A stretch of DNA of 60,000 bases from Glandiceps talaboti (Eukaryota; Hemichordata; Enteropneusta; Spengelidae): positions 25,137,092 through 25,197,091 of the forward strand of contig NC_135554.1 of assembly GCF_964340395.1 (NCBI RefSeq), in the 5' to 3' direction. The notes under the pieces were generated by a model. That model was not told the origin of the DNA, searched no databases, and saw only the letters and a program-made list of their open reading frames with translations. Shown piece by piece: positions 17,691 to 29,887 of this stretch. Made by a program: the position numbers and the translations under genes. Numbering within the stretch: the first letter of the stretch is position 1; each line of letters starts with the position of its first letter.

Positions 17691-19160
17691 ACAGTTGTGC
17701 TACAATGCCATTGGTGCTATTTTTGAGATATTGATGAAACTGACAGATAGATAGATGTCTGGTATCTTAGCTTAAGTCCCTTTCATGAACTAACAACACA
17801 TGCCTATTCTTCCTCTTCTATGATTCAAATAAGTACAGTTTTGATCTAAAAGCACACCTTATAACCATAATAATAGAGATCACTGTCACTATGCTAAGCA
17901 CAGATAGGGAAGAATCACATTCATTGCCTTACCTATTTCTTCAATTATGTTACCAATATAATACCAGTATCACCACACTCTGTATGATCACTTTTTTTAA
18001 TCTTAGCTTTCAAAATACATTTTCAGTTTAATTCTTTTAATTTAAGTTTTAAATTACATTCTCAATTTACAGTTTTAATGTCCATCAATATATACAAATA
18101 TATGGCTGAATTAACATGAAAAAAAATCCATTCATTAAAGTACTTGAGGTTTTATTAAAGAAAATATAAAGCATCTTCAAAGCATCCAGGATTTCATTAT
18201 GAAAAGTTCTTACAAAATGTGAATGTAACAATAACAGCTGAAGAATGCTGAGTGATCTAATGAATATGTATACTAGGTAGCTTATCTATATTTACGCACA
18301 AGTTCAGAAATAATACAAAAAATGTACAACTTTATACAGATTCAATAACAAAATTCTCTATTTTCTCTCCTGAGTCCTTGGACTCATTTCACACAATATC
18401 TACATTTTTTCTTCTTCAAAGAATATGTTTTCAGCAATGTGACAAGAGTGATTTGTCTTGATAAGTTAAGATATTTTATACTATTTAGAAGAGGAGTCAT
18501 TCATTGACGGGGTCAAAATACTACAAAAGCTGTGTATGATAGTATGTAGACTATAAAGTAGATAAAATGCCACTCAATATAACTTAAATTTTATCCGTTA
18601 CCAGGTTTCCAAACCTTAGAATAAACACAGGGCATCTATGAACTTTATAGTGAACATAGAGTGAGTCTATACAATCTATAGAACTGTACAAGGTAACATA
18701 TCTACTTTATTGGATGTGGCAATTACTGTTGACCAATATCTTTGACCAAAACAAGACATCCTTTCTTTGTGGGTAATATTTATGTCCTGTTTATATTAGA
18801 TTGTGTAACCACCCAAACTAATCATAAGTCCATGGTTCAAGTCAATAGCTTTGATATGTGGGTAGTTATTCTCTTTGGCAGTTTGTTTCATCCAGCAATC
18901 TATAATGTATTCAAAACAAAGTTCATTTCACCATGGGTGTAATACTGTTCATTAATACATCCATGATTTCATGGCCAAAAAGAAGAGTTCTCTCTTTCAC
19001 AAGTTAATCCTGTTTTGCTCAGCTTGTAGCGATTTGTATACAAACAAAATACACCTCTGGTAGAGAGGCTTGACGCCTTACAATATACAGATTCATGTCA
19101 TTAAGAAGTTAACACAATTGCAGACTTTCACAGGTGCATGTATTCATACAGTCTTGATAC
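17691..19160. other. Intergenic, AT-rich, nothing recognised
   Basis: No convincing exon or element was seen between the arrays. Confidence 0.5.
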
Positions 19161-19162
19161 CA

Positions 19163-19410
19163 TCACCAGTTTGGAGGCTGGCCTCCTACTGCTTGGCCAA
19201 TACTAGTCTGGAGACTGGCCTCCTGCTGCTAGGCCACTACCAGTCTGGAGGCTGGCCTCCTACTGCTAGGCCACTACCAGTCTGGAGACTGGCCTCCTAC
19301 TGCTAGGCCACTACCAGTCTGGAGGCTGGCCTCCTACTGCTAGGCCACTACCAGTCTGGAGGCTGGCCTCCTACTGCTAGGCCACTACCAGTCTGGAGGC
19401 AGGCCTAATT
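19163..19410. repeat. 37-bp minisatellite, about 6-7 copies
   Basis: Units carry 'ccactaccagtctggagg' then 'ctggcctcctactgctagg'. Each contains the self-complementary core GGAGGC-TGGCCTCC. It lies upstream of the TOPORS promoter. Confidence 0.9.
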
Positions 19411-20399
19411 CTGGATACACTCTCGTGGCTGCACTTCTACCAGCATATATTACAAAGCCCCATGTCAGGAGTACCAATGCCGACAAAAACTGTAACACAC
19501 AATGTTTATGAGATGTTCAGTAAATATAAATCTCCACATAAGACGTGGAAAGACGTTCAGTATTAAGTAAAACATAAACTTGTCATGGTAAGTACTACAG
19601 TCGGTCATGAGTGAGTTGCTACAATCGAAACTTTATTTTCAAAAAGACAAAAAATATAAAATAAAACAAAAATACACTGAAAAATTGTCAAAACTGGATA
19701 TAATTATAAATGCCATGAAATTATACATTATTCTGGACAATCTTGGTTCTTGAATTTGTTCACACAAAACAAAAGTCACAATTCCTCTTTTTAGCGTGTT
19801 CCTTTTTAGTGGCCCAGTCACATACGTATACAGACTGGTTTACTGGTTAGTGTAAAATTCGGTGCATTTCTTAAGCATTCTAATATGTGGTACATTGATT
19901 GCAATTTTACTATACCAATATTACAATTACCACACTTGCAACAATACCAGAAGTACAGAATAGAGATATCTTAGCATGATCAGTATTTGACCAATAATAT
20001 AGCATTATTTCCAATATTCCCATAATAAAGTTGATAAATTATATGCGAAACTATATAGTGAAATTTTACTGAAATTATACTTTTTAAACACCTGCTTCCA
20101 AATTCAATGTTCTTACCAATGCAATGATTACTTCTGTAGCGTTCCTACTAACGACGATGTTCATCTTGAATTATCTTCCAAGACCTTTCACAGGAAACAT
20201 ACCTCACTGGTTTACACACGGAACAATCAGCAACGGGTACCGGGTACGGGTTAGCTATCAACGGTATGTGTCCACCATTGTTTTCAAGTATGGCTTCATT
20301 CGATGTTCTTCTTTGAAACCATGCTTTTGATTGGCCAATCGAAATTATCGTCCCAAATTATGACCAATCAAGTCATTCAATAGGGGTACCAGGAAGCTA

Positions 20400-20496
20400 A
20401 CTGGTAAATGAACTGCGCGGGCGCACTTTGATGACTTTACTCTTTTTCTCTCGTCCCTTCGTGTTTTGTAACCCCAGTGTTTGCAGCAAAGCAGAG
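20400..20496 (+). promoter_or_regulatory. TOPORS: Probable TOPORS promoter and first non-coding exon
   Basis: A GC-rich patch, 'ctgcgcgggcgcac' (NRF1-like), and a pyrimidine tract ('ctctttttctctcgtccc') precede a good donor, AGCAGA|GTAAGT, at 20496/20497. This is the nearest credible first exon for the acceptor at 22237. Placement is inferred. Confidence 0.5.
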
Positions 20497-21154
20497 TAAG
20501 TACACACATACTTAAAGCATTATTTTAATTTACGTGTAAACCGTCCATGTCTGTGACCGTGTTAGTCTCGGTAGGTTTCCATTACTGGTGTAGAAAAAAC
20601 AGAATGACGTACGTGTGTACATATATATCATCATCAGTTCGGACCGCCCTTCACTAAGTCTTACCATGTTGTGTAGTACCCCATACCGAATACAAGCGAA
20701 CGTGAACCCCTAATCACCTTCCATAATCCGTGTTCAGACTCATTATTAATCAGCATATTAATATCGCCGGTCTACCGTCATCGTCATATACCGCAACCTA
20801 CGTTACATGTCTTGATAACTTCGTAGTGAGTAAAATGTGATGTCCAGGAAGAACAAGTAGACATGATCTCAACCTTTGACCAGCCCAGTTCGAGCCGAGG
20901 GTACATGATGATGACTAGTATAAAGTACTACATATTTTTTACAGTGCGTGGGCTACATACCATTGTCTTCAGTGATAGATAGGTATATTACAATACTGAA
21001 GAATATAGAAAAGAAAGAAGGGAGGAAAGATTTCAGAATTTGTTGACAAAACAAATACATGTATTTGTAGTACAGATAATCCCTATTGCAGTAGGATCTC
21101 ATCGTCAAATATGGATATGTCATAAGAATGGAAATAAACCTGCCAATGCTAGAA

Positions 21155-21480
21155 CAGCTTTATTTATTTATTTAAACTTTATTTAAAGAGGGTTAAAAAT
21201 CATACAGATAACTGGGTTTAATAGTTAAAAGCTAGTCTTCCCCAGGCCCCTCTAAAAGACAACAAAAACAGGATAAGTAAAACATACACAGAAATACAAA
21301 TGTAAGACAAATACAATATAGGGGATCAATAAAACGACAGAAACACTCATTTAAACTATGCTTCTATAAATTAGTCTTAAAACTTTTTCAGTAAGCTTAT
21401 GAAAAGTGATTGCACCAGCATGTCATAATGCTTTGGACATTGTCATTAATTTGGTTGTGAGGACATATAGAAATTAGAAT
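21155..21480 (-). mobile_element. Possible LINE 3' end, minus orientation
   Basis: On the minus strand it reads into 'accctctttaaataaag' and a short AAAT-type tail, typical of CR1/L2-like 3' ends. It lies in the TOPORS first intron. No protein homology is left, so this is tentative. Confidence 0.4.
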
Positions 21481-22236
21481 ATTGTTTTGGCTGCTGAGTC
21501 TGGTATTGTGGGATGATACATTATTGATCATATTAAACGTGTCTGAAACAGTTTATCAACTAATATTTTGTCACTTGACATATAGGTATTTTGCACAGTA
21601 TAAAACAGAATCAGATCAACTCTTTCAAAACACTTCAACAAGTAAACTTACAAGAATTGTAAACAACGCACATAAAATATTGTAAACTCATCACATCACT
21701 CCAGTACCACACTTGACCCGTGCATGATAACTGCAAGGTGTTTTGCACAGTATAAAGCAGAAGCAGATACTCCATAACAAGTATTTTCTTAAGATTTTCT
21801 TGGCAATGTGATTCAGCAAAATATCAGTTCTCTCTCCTGTCAAAATGTATTATCTCATATAAGATTTAATAATACGGAAAATGTTTGTTGTGACAATGTG
21901 TGGGTATTTGATAAATACCATGCACTGATGTATTAATTGTCCATTACACAACATTATTTATTATATTCAATACTATATATAATAGATTAGAATAGATTTT
22001 TTTAAAATGTAAAAGAGAAACTCAGGCAGAAGTATCCAACATGTATTGTGTTAGTTTTAAAGAAAATAAACTATATTTTGAAATGTTGTGCTTTAATTAG
22101 TCCCAAATTTGTCGTGAAGCTACTTGTATTAAAATAAAGAGTTGCATGATTAAGGTTGTCCATGTAATGATAACTAGATGCATAATTAGAAACTAAATAC
22201 TGTATTTATAAATTTTAATGTACTGTTCTGTTTTAG

Positions 22237-22343
22237 GATTTTGAAATCCAGCTTTCTGGCTTCTGTGAGGAAATATACATCATGACAGCTAAAGACCCTC
22301 CTGACTAATTTCATCACTAAGTAATATATACAGTATTGGAAAG
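22237..22343 (+). promoter_or_regulatory. TOPORS: TOPORS 5' UTR part of the coding exon, with a short upstream ORF
   Basis: The acceptor 'gttctgttttag' ends at 22236. An upstream ATG at 22282 opens an eight-codon ORF that stops at 22308, 35 bases before the main start. It might dampen translation, which is inference. Confidence 0.6.
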
Positions 22344-24863
22344 ATGATGGAAGAGATGGACATATCGCCAACAGTGACCCCAAGGTCAAGCCGCAGTGGA
22401 GATGAGAAAGGCATAACTAGTGACAAGGATAACACTCAGTCACCAAATAACAGAGAGGGCGCCAAATCCCCTGAAAACAATTGTTCTATCTGTCTTGGAA
22501 AGTTTGAAAACAAGTCTTTCACAGATGGCTGTTTCCATACTTTCTGTTTTGTATGTCTTCAAGAATGGTCCAAGGTCAAAGCAACCTGTCCACTGTGTAA
22601 AACTCCATTCCGGTCCATTATACACAATATAAAATCCAATGAGATGTATGACCAGTACTACCTTCCACCTACACACAATGGATCTCTTGGCATGGCCACC
22701 AATGATGCAAGATTCAGGTATAGAAGTACACTAACAGAACAAAGGAGACAACACCTTGCACACCGTCGCAATTGGTTTCTGAATCGGGCAACTCGAAGGT
22801 CTCAACGTCAAAGACTACAAGCTGCTGCATTTGATCGACGTCGACTGGTGTATGCATTTGGACTTTCTGATGGTGCACCAGTTACACGTGCTCGTGTCAG
22901 GAATGTTAGTGCAGAATTTTTTCGTAGGAACCCAGCTTGTATGCACAGACTAGTGCCTTGGCTGAGAAGGGAGTTTGAAGTGCTCTTCACTAACAATACA
23001 GATCATGCTATGTTCATGACAAATCTAGTCATGTCTTACGTTCCTCAGGTAGACATGCAGAGTGAAGAATTCCAGGAATATATCCGACCCTTTCTTTACC
23101 ACAGAACTGAACAGTTTATTCAAGAATTGATACGCTTTGCCCAGTCACCTTATGATATGAGGGGATATGACACACATGTGGAGTATGACTATTCACAGGT
23201 TAATCCAAGACAACAGGCTAGAATAATCCAGGAAGATATTCCACTTATTTCATTATCACCAGATTCTTCTAGTAGTGACAGTTCACAGGATCAAATCCCC
23301 ATTGTGTCTAATCTTCTAGATATTCAACCTAGCACTTCAAGTACAATTGGAGTGCTGCCCCAACCAGGAACAAGTTCAGAACAGCTATCTTCATCAAGTT
23401 CTAGGCTGAAAAAAGAACTTTCAGATACACATAATCCAGAACCACCTGAAATAAATAACAATGAAGAATCAGATATCTCTGATGGCAATGATGTTATGTT
23501 TGTTGGATATGTGAAACCTACTTCACAGCGTACTCCTGAGGCTGTTATTGTGTTGTCATCAGATGTAGAACAGAAGAAAAACTCAGTTAGTACTGAAAGC
23601 AAAAAGAAAACCAAGAAAAGTGGACGACAAAGAAGTTCAAGGAGATACAAGAGTAGACATGATCATGATTATCATAGGAGTCACAGTGATAGTAGTGAGA
23701 GGTATTGGCACAGCAGTAGTAGTTCCAGTCGCAGTCGCAGTCGCAGTAGTGACAGGTACAGATATAGAGATAGAAGTAGTAGTTACAGCAATTATTCATA
23801 CAGTCCAAGAAGAGATAGGCATGACAAACCAGGTGGTAAAAGAAAACAGAAAACAAAACATGTGAAGCAATCTAGCTATCGCTACTCCTCCAGGCATTAC
23901 CATAGATCTTCCAGTCGTGACAGCTTTCTGTCAACAGACTCTGATGCTAGTGATAGGGCTTACTTGTCAAGGCATCATTCACGGTCATCATACAGGTATA
24001 GTCGCAATCACAGCAGATCACGTTCACCCATCAGGGACTACAGACACAGAACACATCACCATGGAAATGATGAACACTATTTCAGTAGTACTAGTAGCTC
24101 AAATTTCAGTAAAGCATCCACCAAAACAAACAGTAGTAAATCTAAAAGTCATACCTCAAGCATGACTGAGGGGTCTAGTTCAAGGAGTCATTCTTACTAT
24201 CCAGAGTTGACATCCAGATCTCGTAGGAGTAGAAGTAGATCCGACTCATCAAGACATACAAGTCATTCACGATCACACAGGAAAAGTTCCAGTGTTGAGT
24301 TTATGGGAGCATATGAAAATACAGGTAGACGTAGAAACAGAAACACCTACAAGCTTTCAATCAGTGATTCAGATATTGAAGTAACACATGTTAAAACATC
24401 AAAGAAACACAAACATCGACACAAGAAACACAAACGTAAACATAAAGAAAAACACTTAAAGAAGAAACGTACTGATCAGAAAGAGGGAACAAATAGTGAA
24501 ACTCAATCAACTAAAACAGAAAAATCACCAGTTAAAGGTAACCAGGATCCCATATCAGAGAATACTTCACCCAGTAGTGAAAATAATGTTGTCATTGAAA
24601 AATTTCCAGATAACACTTCACCTGGCAACATAACTCCAGTTAATATGGAAATAGAACATCAGGAGCCTAACACTGTTGGACTAATTGCACCGATTCAGTT
24701 CAGTCAAGTACAAGGCAAAGGAGTTGGAAGACAAACACAGCAAACTGGTAATCAGAGTGAAAGTGGAGACAAAAAGATTTGGACAGCATTAGATTTATTG
24801 CTTCAAGTAGAACGAAAGAGACTTAAGAAATTGGAGGACAAAGACTCCACATTAGAAAATTAA
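22344..24863 (+). CDS. TOPORS: E3 ubiquitin/SUMO-protein ligase Topors
   Basis: An intronless 839-residue coding exon, as in vertebrates, where nearly all of TOPORS is one exon; the human protein is about 1045 residues. A C3HC4 RING finger is complete: C47, C50, C63, H65, C68, C71, C82, C85, within CSICLGKF and KATCPLCK. A conserved helical region follows (residues about 120-290). Then come a Ser-rich stretch, a SUMO-interaction-like PEAVIVLSSD near residue 400, a long RS/SR-rich region (about 425-650), a Lys/His-rich basic block near 680-715 and an acidic/Ser/Thr tail. Known Topors is a nuclear ligase for ubiquitin and SUMO that binds topoisomerase I and p53. It starts at the first of two adjacent ATGs. 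Confidence 0.95.
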   Translation: MMEEMDISPTVTPRSSRSGDEKGITSDKDNTQSPNNREGAKSPENNCSICLGKFENKSFTDGCFHTFCFVCLQEWSKVKATCPLCKTPFRSIIHNIKSNEMYDQYYLPPTHNGSLGMATNDARFRYRSTLTEQRRQHLAHRRNWFLNRATRRSQRQRLQAAAFDRRRLVYAFGLSDGAPVTRARVRNVSAEFFRRNPACMHRLVPWLRREFEVLFTNNTDHAMFMTNLVMSYVPQVDMQSEEFQEYIRPFLYHRTEQFIQELIRFAQSPYDMRGYDTHVEYDYSQVNPRQQARIIQEDIPLISLSPDSSSSDSSQDQIPIVSNLLDIQPSTSSTIGVLPQPGTSSEQLSSSSSRLKKELSDTHNPEPPEINNNEESDISDGNDVMFVGYVKPTSQRTPEAVIVLSSDVEQKKNSVSTESKKKTKKSGRQRSSRRYKSRHDHDYHRSHSDSSERYWHSSSSSSRSRSRSSDRYRYRDRSSSYSNYSYSPRRDRHDKPGGKRKQKTKHVKQSSYRYSSRHYHRSSSRDSFLSTDSDASDRAYLSRHHSRSSYRYSRNHSRSRSPIRDYRHRTHHHGNDEHYFSSTSSSNFSKASTKTNSSKSKSHTSSMTEGSSSRSHSYYPELTSRSRRSRSRSDSSRHTSHSRSHRKSSSVEFMGAYENTGRRRNRNTYKLSISDSDIEVTHVKTSKKHKHRHKKHKRKHKEKHLKKKRTDQKEGTNSETQSTKTEKSPVKGNQDPISENTSPSSENNVVIEKFPDNTSPGNITPVNMEIEHQEPNTVGLIAPIQFSQVQGKGVGRQTQQTGNQSESGDKKIWTALDLLLQVERKRLKKLEDKDSTLEN

Positions 24864-25319
24864 TATCTTTTTATACTACTAAACCAAGAAGACTACAGAG
24901 TTTCAATCCGGTGACTCAAAGTTTTTACATTTGTCATGAATTACAAAATAGACACTGATAGCACACATACATGTGACAGGTTACATTTTATCTCACTGTG
25001 AACACAAACAAATTTGTGGTTGAATCTTCCTTGTTTCATCCATTGATTTGTATTCACACTGAGATACAATGTATACTTTTATAATTATGCATGCATGCCA
25101 GCAGTGTCTGTATTTTGTTTTAATGTAATTTGTAACAAAAAAAACCTTGTGTGAGACACAGAAAGTATTGTGATGCATAATTTAAACTTTATAGCCATTC
25201 TGCTTTTGGTAGTAACAGACATAGTGTGAAAAGAATACATGTGAATGAATATACAAATTTTGTACCATATCATGCTTTCTATGTGAAAATGCTAAACTTT
25301 ATCAAACTGTTGATGTACA

Positions 25320-25325
25320 ATTAAA
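25320..25325 (+). terminator. Possible TOPORS polyadenylation signal
   Basis: An ATTAAA variant 457 bases after the TOPORS stop. No canonical AATAAA is closer. Confidence 0.35.
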
Positions 25326-26094
25326 GTGTCAGTCTGTAACTGAGGTAGGCTTTCTAGCTAGTCAGTATGTAAATGCAAATATTCAGTACACAGTCCTAAC
25401 AAACCAGTGTCAAGACAGTATGGTGGAGGTGGTTGAGTATGCTTACAGAAGCATGGTAACTGACACTGGCATTTAAAAAAAAAAGAAATTGATATCCCAA
25501 TATTATGCCATGTTTTTATTACATTATATGAGATGCACCAGTCACTAGACATGATTCAATATGTTTCTGTGGAAAATGAAGCAAAAGAAACCACCAAGAA
25601 TCATAAACTAAGATACAGACCACATCGCTGTAATGCACTGTATTTCTGTACAAAATGATTCTTGTAATACTGCTGTTAAAGCATGCAGTAGCTGTAACTG
25701 GAACATTCTTTTTAAATATGTTTGGTATGTACAATAACTTACTTATAATATCATACACTGTGAACAGATCACATCACCTGTGTTAGGTACAATAACTTAC
25801 TTGTAATATCATACACTGTGAACAGATCACACCACCTGTGGATAAATATATTTTTATAGCTGTATGCACGATAAAATCAAATCAAATTGATTTTTGGATT
25901 TGCACCTTGAATTCAGTACCCTCAATGGCAATCATGATTTCAACGTGTTTCTGTACAGCTTTTGGATTATATCAGCCACTGATTAACGTGTACACTGTCT
26001 AATTATTGTTTTAACAGTTTTCAGTTGTTTCTGATCAAAAAATGATACTCCAGTTATAACTAGTAAAGTTTTAACATGGTGACTAGTCAGATTG
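25326..26094. other. Intergenic; short direct repeat only
   Basis: An approximately 55-bp direct repeat ('ggtacaataacttact' and 'tatcatacactgtgaacag') occurs near 25725 and 25785. Nothing else was recognised. Confidence 0.5.
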
Positions 26095-26660
26095 TCATTC
26101 ACTTCGTCCCAATTTCAACTCGCCCCAATATTAACTCATCCTATTTTCATTCTTCTTCTCAATCCCTTTCAAAATCATGTGGTAAGAGCAATTTGTAGAT
26201 CTTTGCAATATAATTTACATGTACATGTGTGAAAATTGGCAATGCACTGATAGAATGTATCAAAACGAAAAGGCTGATTCCCTGGCTATTTGTGCCCATC
26301 ATTCATCTTGATTTCCATCATAAAATAAGGTACAAAGTTTGGCGGGATCAATTCCTGGAAGTCAGTGAGGTTGCATTAGGATTAGTGCGATGTGGTCATG
26401 ATTGTGTTTCCTGATTTCAGTTACAAAAGACATTACAGTGCAGTAGACGATCCACTATATTGACTTTCAATTTGGTTTATCCTTCCATCAGTTTGGTAAG
26501 AAAACCAGATTTTTTATGGTAAACACATAAAATAAAAAAAAACCAAGCAATCAGCCCACAAATCTGATCTGCTGAAATTAGTGCGAGTTAACATTGGAGT
26601 GAGTAGAATGAAACAAGTTGAAATGGAACCAGTTGAAATTGGGATGAAGTGATCTGTCAC
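26095..26660. repeat. Second copy of the 'aactcgcccc' dispersed repeat, inverted
   Basis: Its reverse complement follows the 12.2-12.6 kb copy: GTGACAGATCACTTC, 'gatttgtgggctgattgctt', 'acatgtacatgtaaatta', 'catgattttgaaaggga', ending in 'gggacgaagtgaat'. It has inverted ends and no coding capacity, so it is MITE-like. Confidence 0.75.
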
Positions 26661-28004
26661 TACACTACCTACAGATAATATTATCCACTAATTACCAGAT
26701 ACAATGTTATTTTCTAAGTAACAGATCAATTTTTAGTGACTATATCTTTGTTATTTGATGAAAAAAAATGTCCCAGTTGCAGCTATTGCAGGTTTAATCC
26801 AGCCTTTTAGAAAGTATAGCCCTCGGCTTTAGACAGTGCCAGTATATTACTTGAAATATATCACTTAGAAGTATTAGGTTTTTTTGTGTGTATGAGGTAG
26901 TAGGTTTTAAGGTATTTTTATTTCTCGCCATAACAGAGTGAAATTGATGAGAATCGCATATTGTTTATTAACATTTGTATATATTTTAAACGTGTGAGGA
27001 ACATCCAGATTCACATAAAATTTTATTGTGAGGAAAATGCTCAGGAAATTCAATAATGTGTGACTTTCAGAGTAATTTTGCACTTGGAAGAATAATGGGA
27101 GTAATTCAAGATATCACAACAGATATGGTATACTGTTATAATCTGACCATACTTATCCATGTTCACTCTAGCTAGCTTTTTGCGTATTTTGGTTTGTTGC
27201 ATTGCCATAGCAACATTTATGTGTGGTTTCAATAATTCAAGCCTATAAGGTGCTCATTGTCTATCAATAGATAAAGTATCAAATAGTTGGGGGGGGGGGG
27301 GGGGTGGCTTGCAATGACCTGACCAGATCTTGCCCATCAATGAACAGTGTCAGAAGTTGACACTATAGCATTTGTAGACATGTTGTGCCAAGACAAACGT
27401 AAATCAAATATTTAGTGTGATGGTTTTGTATTTTACACTCAGCATAACATGGTTGACAGTTGCCTGTCTCACAGCAATGTAGTTGAATGTCACTTGTAGG
27501 ACACTGTACTTTACACTGGTACCAACATTGTTGAATGTCACTCATAGGCCTCCATACATAATATCAGCAACCATACAGTTGTCTTGCTCAAAAACATGTA
27601 ATGAACAGATTGTGTTCCAATGGGAAGAGAAAAACTGTAGACACTAGATTTTCAGTTTTGAAAGGAAAGTTAATGAAATCACACATACCAAATGTATTAT
27701 TTCATTTGTTTATAGTATCTTGAGCACAGGAATTTTGTGATCTACTGAATGAAATAAAAATCTTGGTTGTACAACAGATTTAAAATTACGCATATTGACT
27801 TTATATTACACATTCATCTTTCTTCTGATGAAACCCCACAACCAGTTACTTTTATGAAATCACAAGTGGTTATATGCCATATGACAATTTGACTTGAACT
27901 CTGTCCTGTTTCACCATCTATATGCATTGATTTATACTATGTATTTAGTATAAAGGAATGACCTTCATTAGTTTGTAACCCCAAATACATGTATCAACTC
28001 TGAA
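26661..28004. other. Intergenic, no gene seen
   Basis: It contains a poly-G run near 27290-27304 and short repeats ('gttgaatgtcac'), but no coding exon was recognised. Confidence 0.5.
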
Positions 28005-28252
28005 TAGGAAACTTGCAATCCAGACTGAGCATGCTCACATGCAAAGGACTATGGGATTATCTGTGGTTATCGTAATACCTAATCTGGAGCTACCAATAAA
28101 AAAAAACGTCCACAATGGTCAGGGTAACTATGAATTGACCATTCGTGGTTGCATACAATGAAACAGTTTTGTTTACAATACCAATTCATTAGTATTTATT
28201 ATCACATTTCCCATGATACAACGTTCAACATGGCAGGTTTTCAAGTTCCCTA
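28005..28252 (+). mobile_element. MITE, TIR family GGGAACTTGCAA, copy 1
   Basis: It starts TAGGAAACTTGCAATC and ends TTTTCAAGTTCCCTA. The body has 'actgagcatgctcac', 'ggactatgggattatctg' and 'cccatgatacaac', shared with the copies at 33081, 52975 and 57290. Confidence 0.85.
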
Positions 28253-28389
28253 TGGCAATCTGTATCAGTTTATTAACTAAATGAAAACATGTATACACTA
28301 TTGTTGTTCAGGTTAATGTGATGTGTGGTGTCCATTACATTGTCCCGATATATACCCTATAACTCAACAATTCCTTTCCGATATGCTAT

Positions 28390-28790
28390 TTTGGTGTCAG
28401 CCTGTTTCAGACAGTTGCCCTTCCAGCTGTGAACGCAAGCTGGTGAGATGTTAGTGTCAGCACAGTGTTAGCACTGGCTGAGTCAAGTACTGGTCCAGGC
28501 ATTAATCCCTCCAGTTGCTTACACATGCTGATCAGGTGTTAGTGCCAGCCTGGTGTTAACATATATTGCATGCGTTGGCATTATTTATCCTTTCAAGTTG
28601 CTTACACATGCTAGTACCAGCCTGACATAAAACACCACACTCACTCCATGGTGGTATTGGGCTAGCCTTGTGATGACATAGCACTGGTGCACACATTTTC
28701 CCTTCAAGTTGAATTGCTTGCACTTGCTGATGAGGTGTTAGTGCTAACTTGGTACTAAGTCCATTTAGTAAGGAATCTTTGAACTGTATG
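28390..28790. repeat. Diverged 'gttagtgccagcctggtgttaac' type repeat
   Basis: Several 60-90-bp units with 'agttgcttacacatgctg' and 'ggtgttagtgccagc'. Related, inverted units are found at 48.7-49.2 kb. Confidence 0.65.
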
Positions 28791-29107
28791 GTACATAACA
28801 ATTCTCAGATTATTAAATTATGTCCAGTGTATTGGTTTAAATTTCTCTAATTCTCAAAACTGAAAAATGGTCAGCTATTCCATATTTCATATAACTGTAA
28901 GCCATGTTTTTTTATCATTCAGATCACAACATTTCCTTTGAGAAATTCTTTGACCACCAAACTGTATATAGTTTGTGTTTCCATTTTATCAATTACTACA
29001 TTTCATCAATATACCGGTACATTAAATTTGACAATGTGTATGTCGAACTGAATTTGCCCAAATAAACATAAATTATTTGCCTAAATAAACATTATAAACA
29101 CTAAACA

Positions 29108-29665
29108 ATAATCTTCCACCTATCTTCCATAACTACTTTTCTTTTATTGCACATGATTGTAATACTCATTGTAAATTAAGAGGAGACCTTCATGTTCCAA
29201 AATATACTAGCCGACTTGGCCAGTCTTCAATTCAATTTGCCGGTCCCATGCTATGGAACAAAATACCAAACTATATCAGAAATATTCCCAACAGGGCTAG
29301 GTTTAAATCAAAATATAAGCACTGGATTCTAAGTACATATTAAGGCTATTAGTTATTTGCGTTTTCATGATGCTTTAACCAGTTGACATGTACATTTCGC
29401 ATCACCGTAGTGTGTTCATCTGTTTTCTTATTAATGTGAACAATTGTTGTTTGTTGTTTTCTGACTGGGTATTAATCAGTGTTAATTTGAGCAACTACAG
29501 TCACCACATTTTTTGTGTGATATGCAATTCGATGGTTTTGAAATTGAGTGGCTAGACTCGATTAGTTTTCCGAAAACTATTTTCTAGTCTCTCACCCACA
29601 ACTTCTTTTCTGTATGTTTATTTCTTGTGGGGAATAAATTTCAATTTCAAAAAATTTCAATTTCA
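29108..29665 (+). mobile_element. 5'-truncated LINE 3' end
   Basis: The plus-strand frame reads LRGDLHVPKYTSRLGQSSIQ, then FAGPMLWNKIPNYIRN and FKSKYKHWILSTY with a stop. This is the typical C-terminus of CR1/L2/Jockey-type reverse transcriptases (GPxLWNxIP...FKxxLKxxL). It ends in a 'aatttcaatttcaa' tail. Confidence 0.8.
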
Positions 29666-29770
29666 ATTGCAGATAAAATCTACACCCTGCTTTGTCAATT
29701 TTGTGTTTAGTTGATGAAGATTGTAAGTGTGACATGGGTATTTAGTACATCCTTGGTGTGTATCAATGAT

Positions 29771-29887
29771 CTTTATGGCCTGGATATGGGTTTTGCAGAC
29801 CGAGTTGTACAGTGGAAGATCCCAACTTTTGAAGGGTCTGTAAGCAGTACTACTTAGGTCGGCAAAACCCATATCCAGGCCATAAAG
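29771..29887. repeat. Inverted repeat, 26-bp perfect arms, 65-base spacer
   Basis: 29771-29796 is the exact reverse complement of 29862-29887 (core TGGCCTGGATATGGG). No coding sequence is nearby. Confidence 0.85.

Noticed and set aside
19070-19306. A plus-strand ORF with repeated PVWRLASYC
   Set aside because: Translation of the 37-bp minisatellite upstream of TOPORS.
23324-24165. Several shorter frames on both strands inside TOPORS
   Set aside because: Shadows of the RS-rich TOPORS frame, which holds the RING and homologous sequence.
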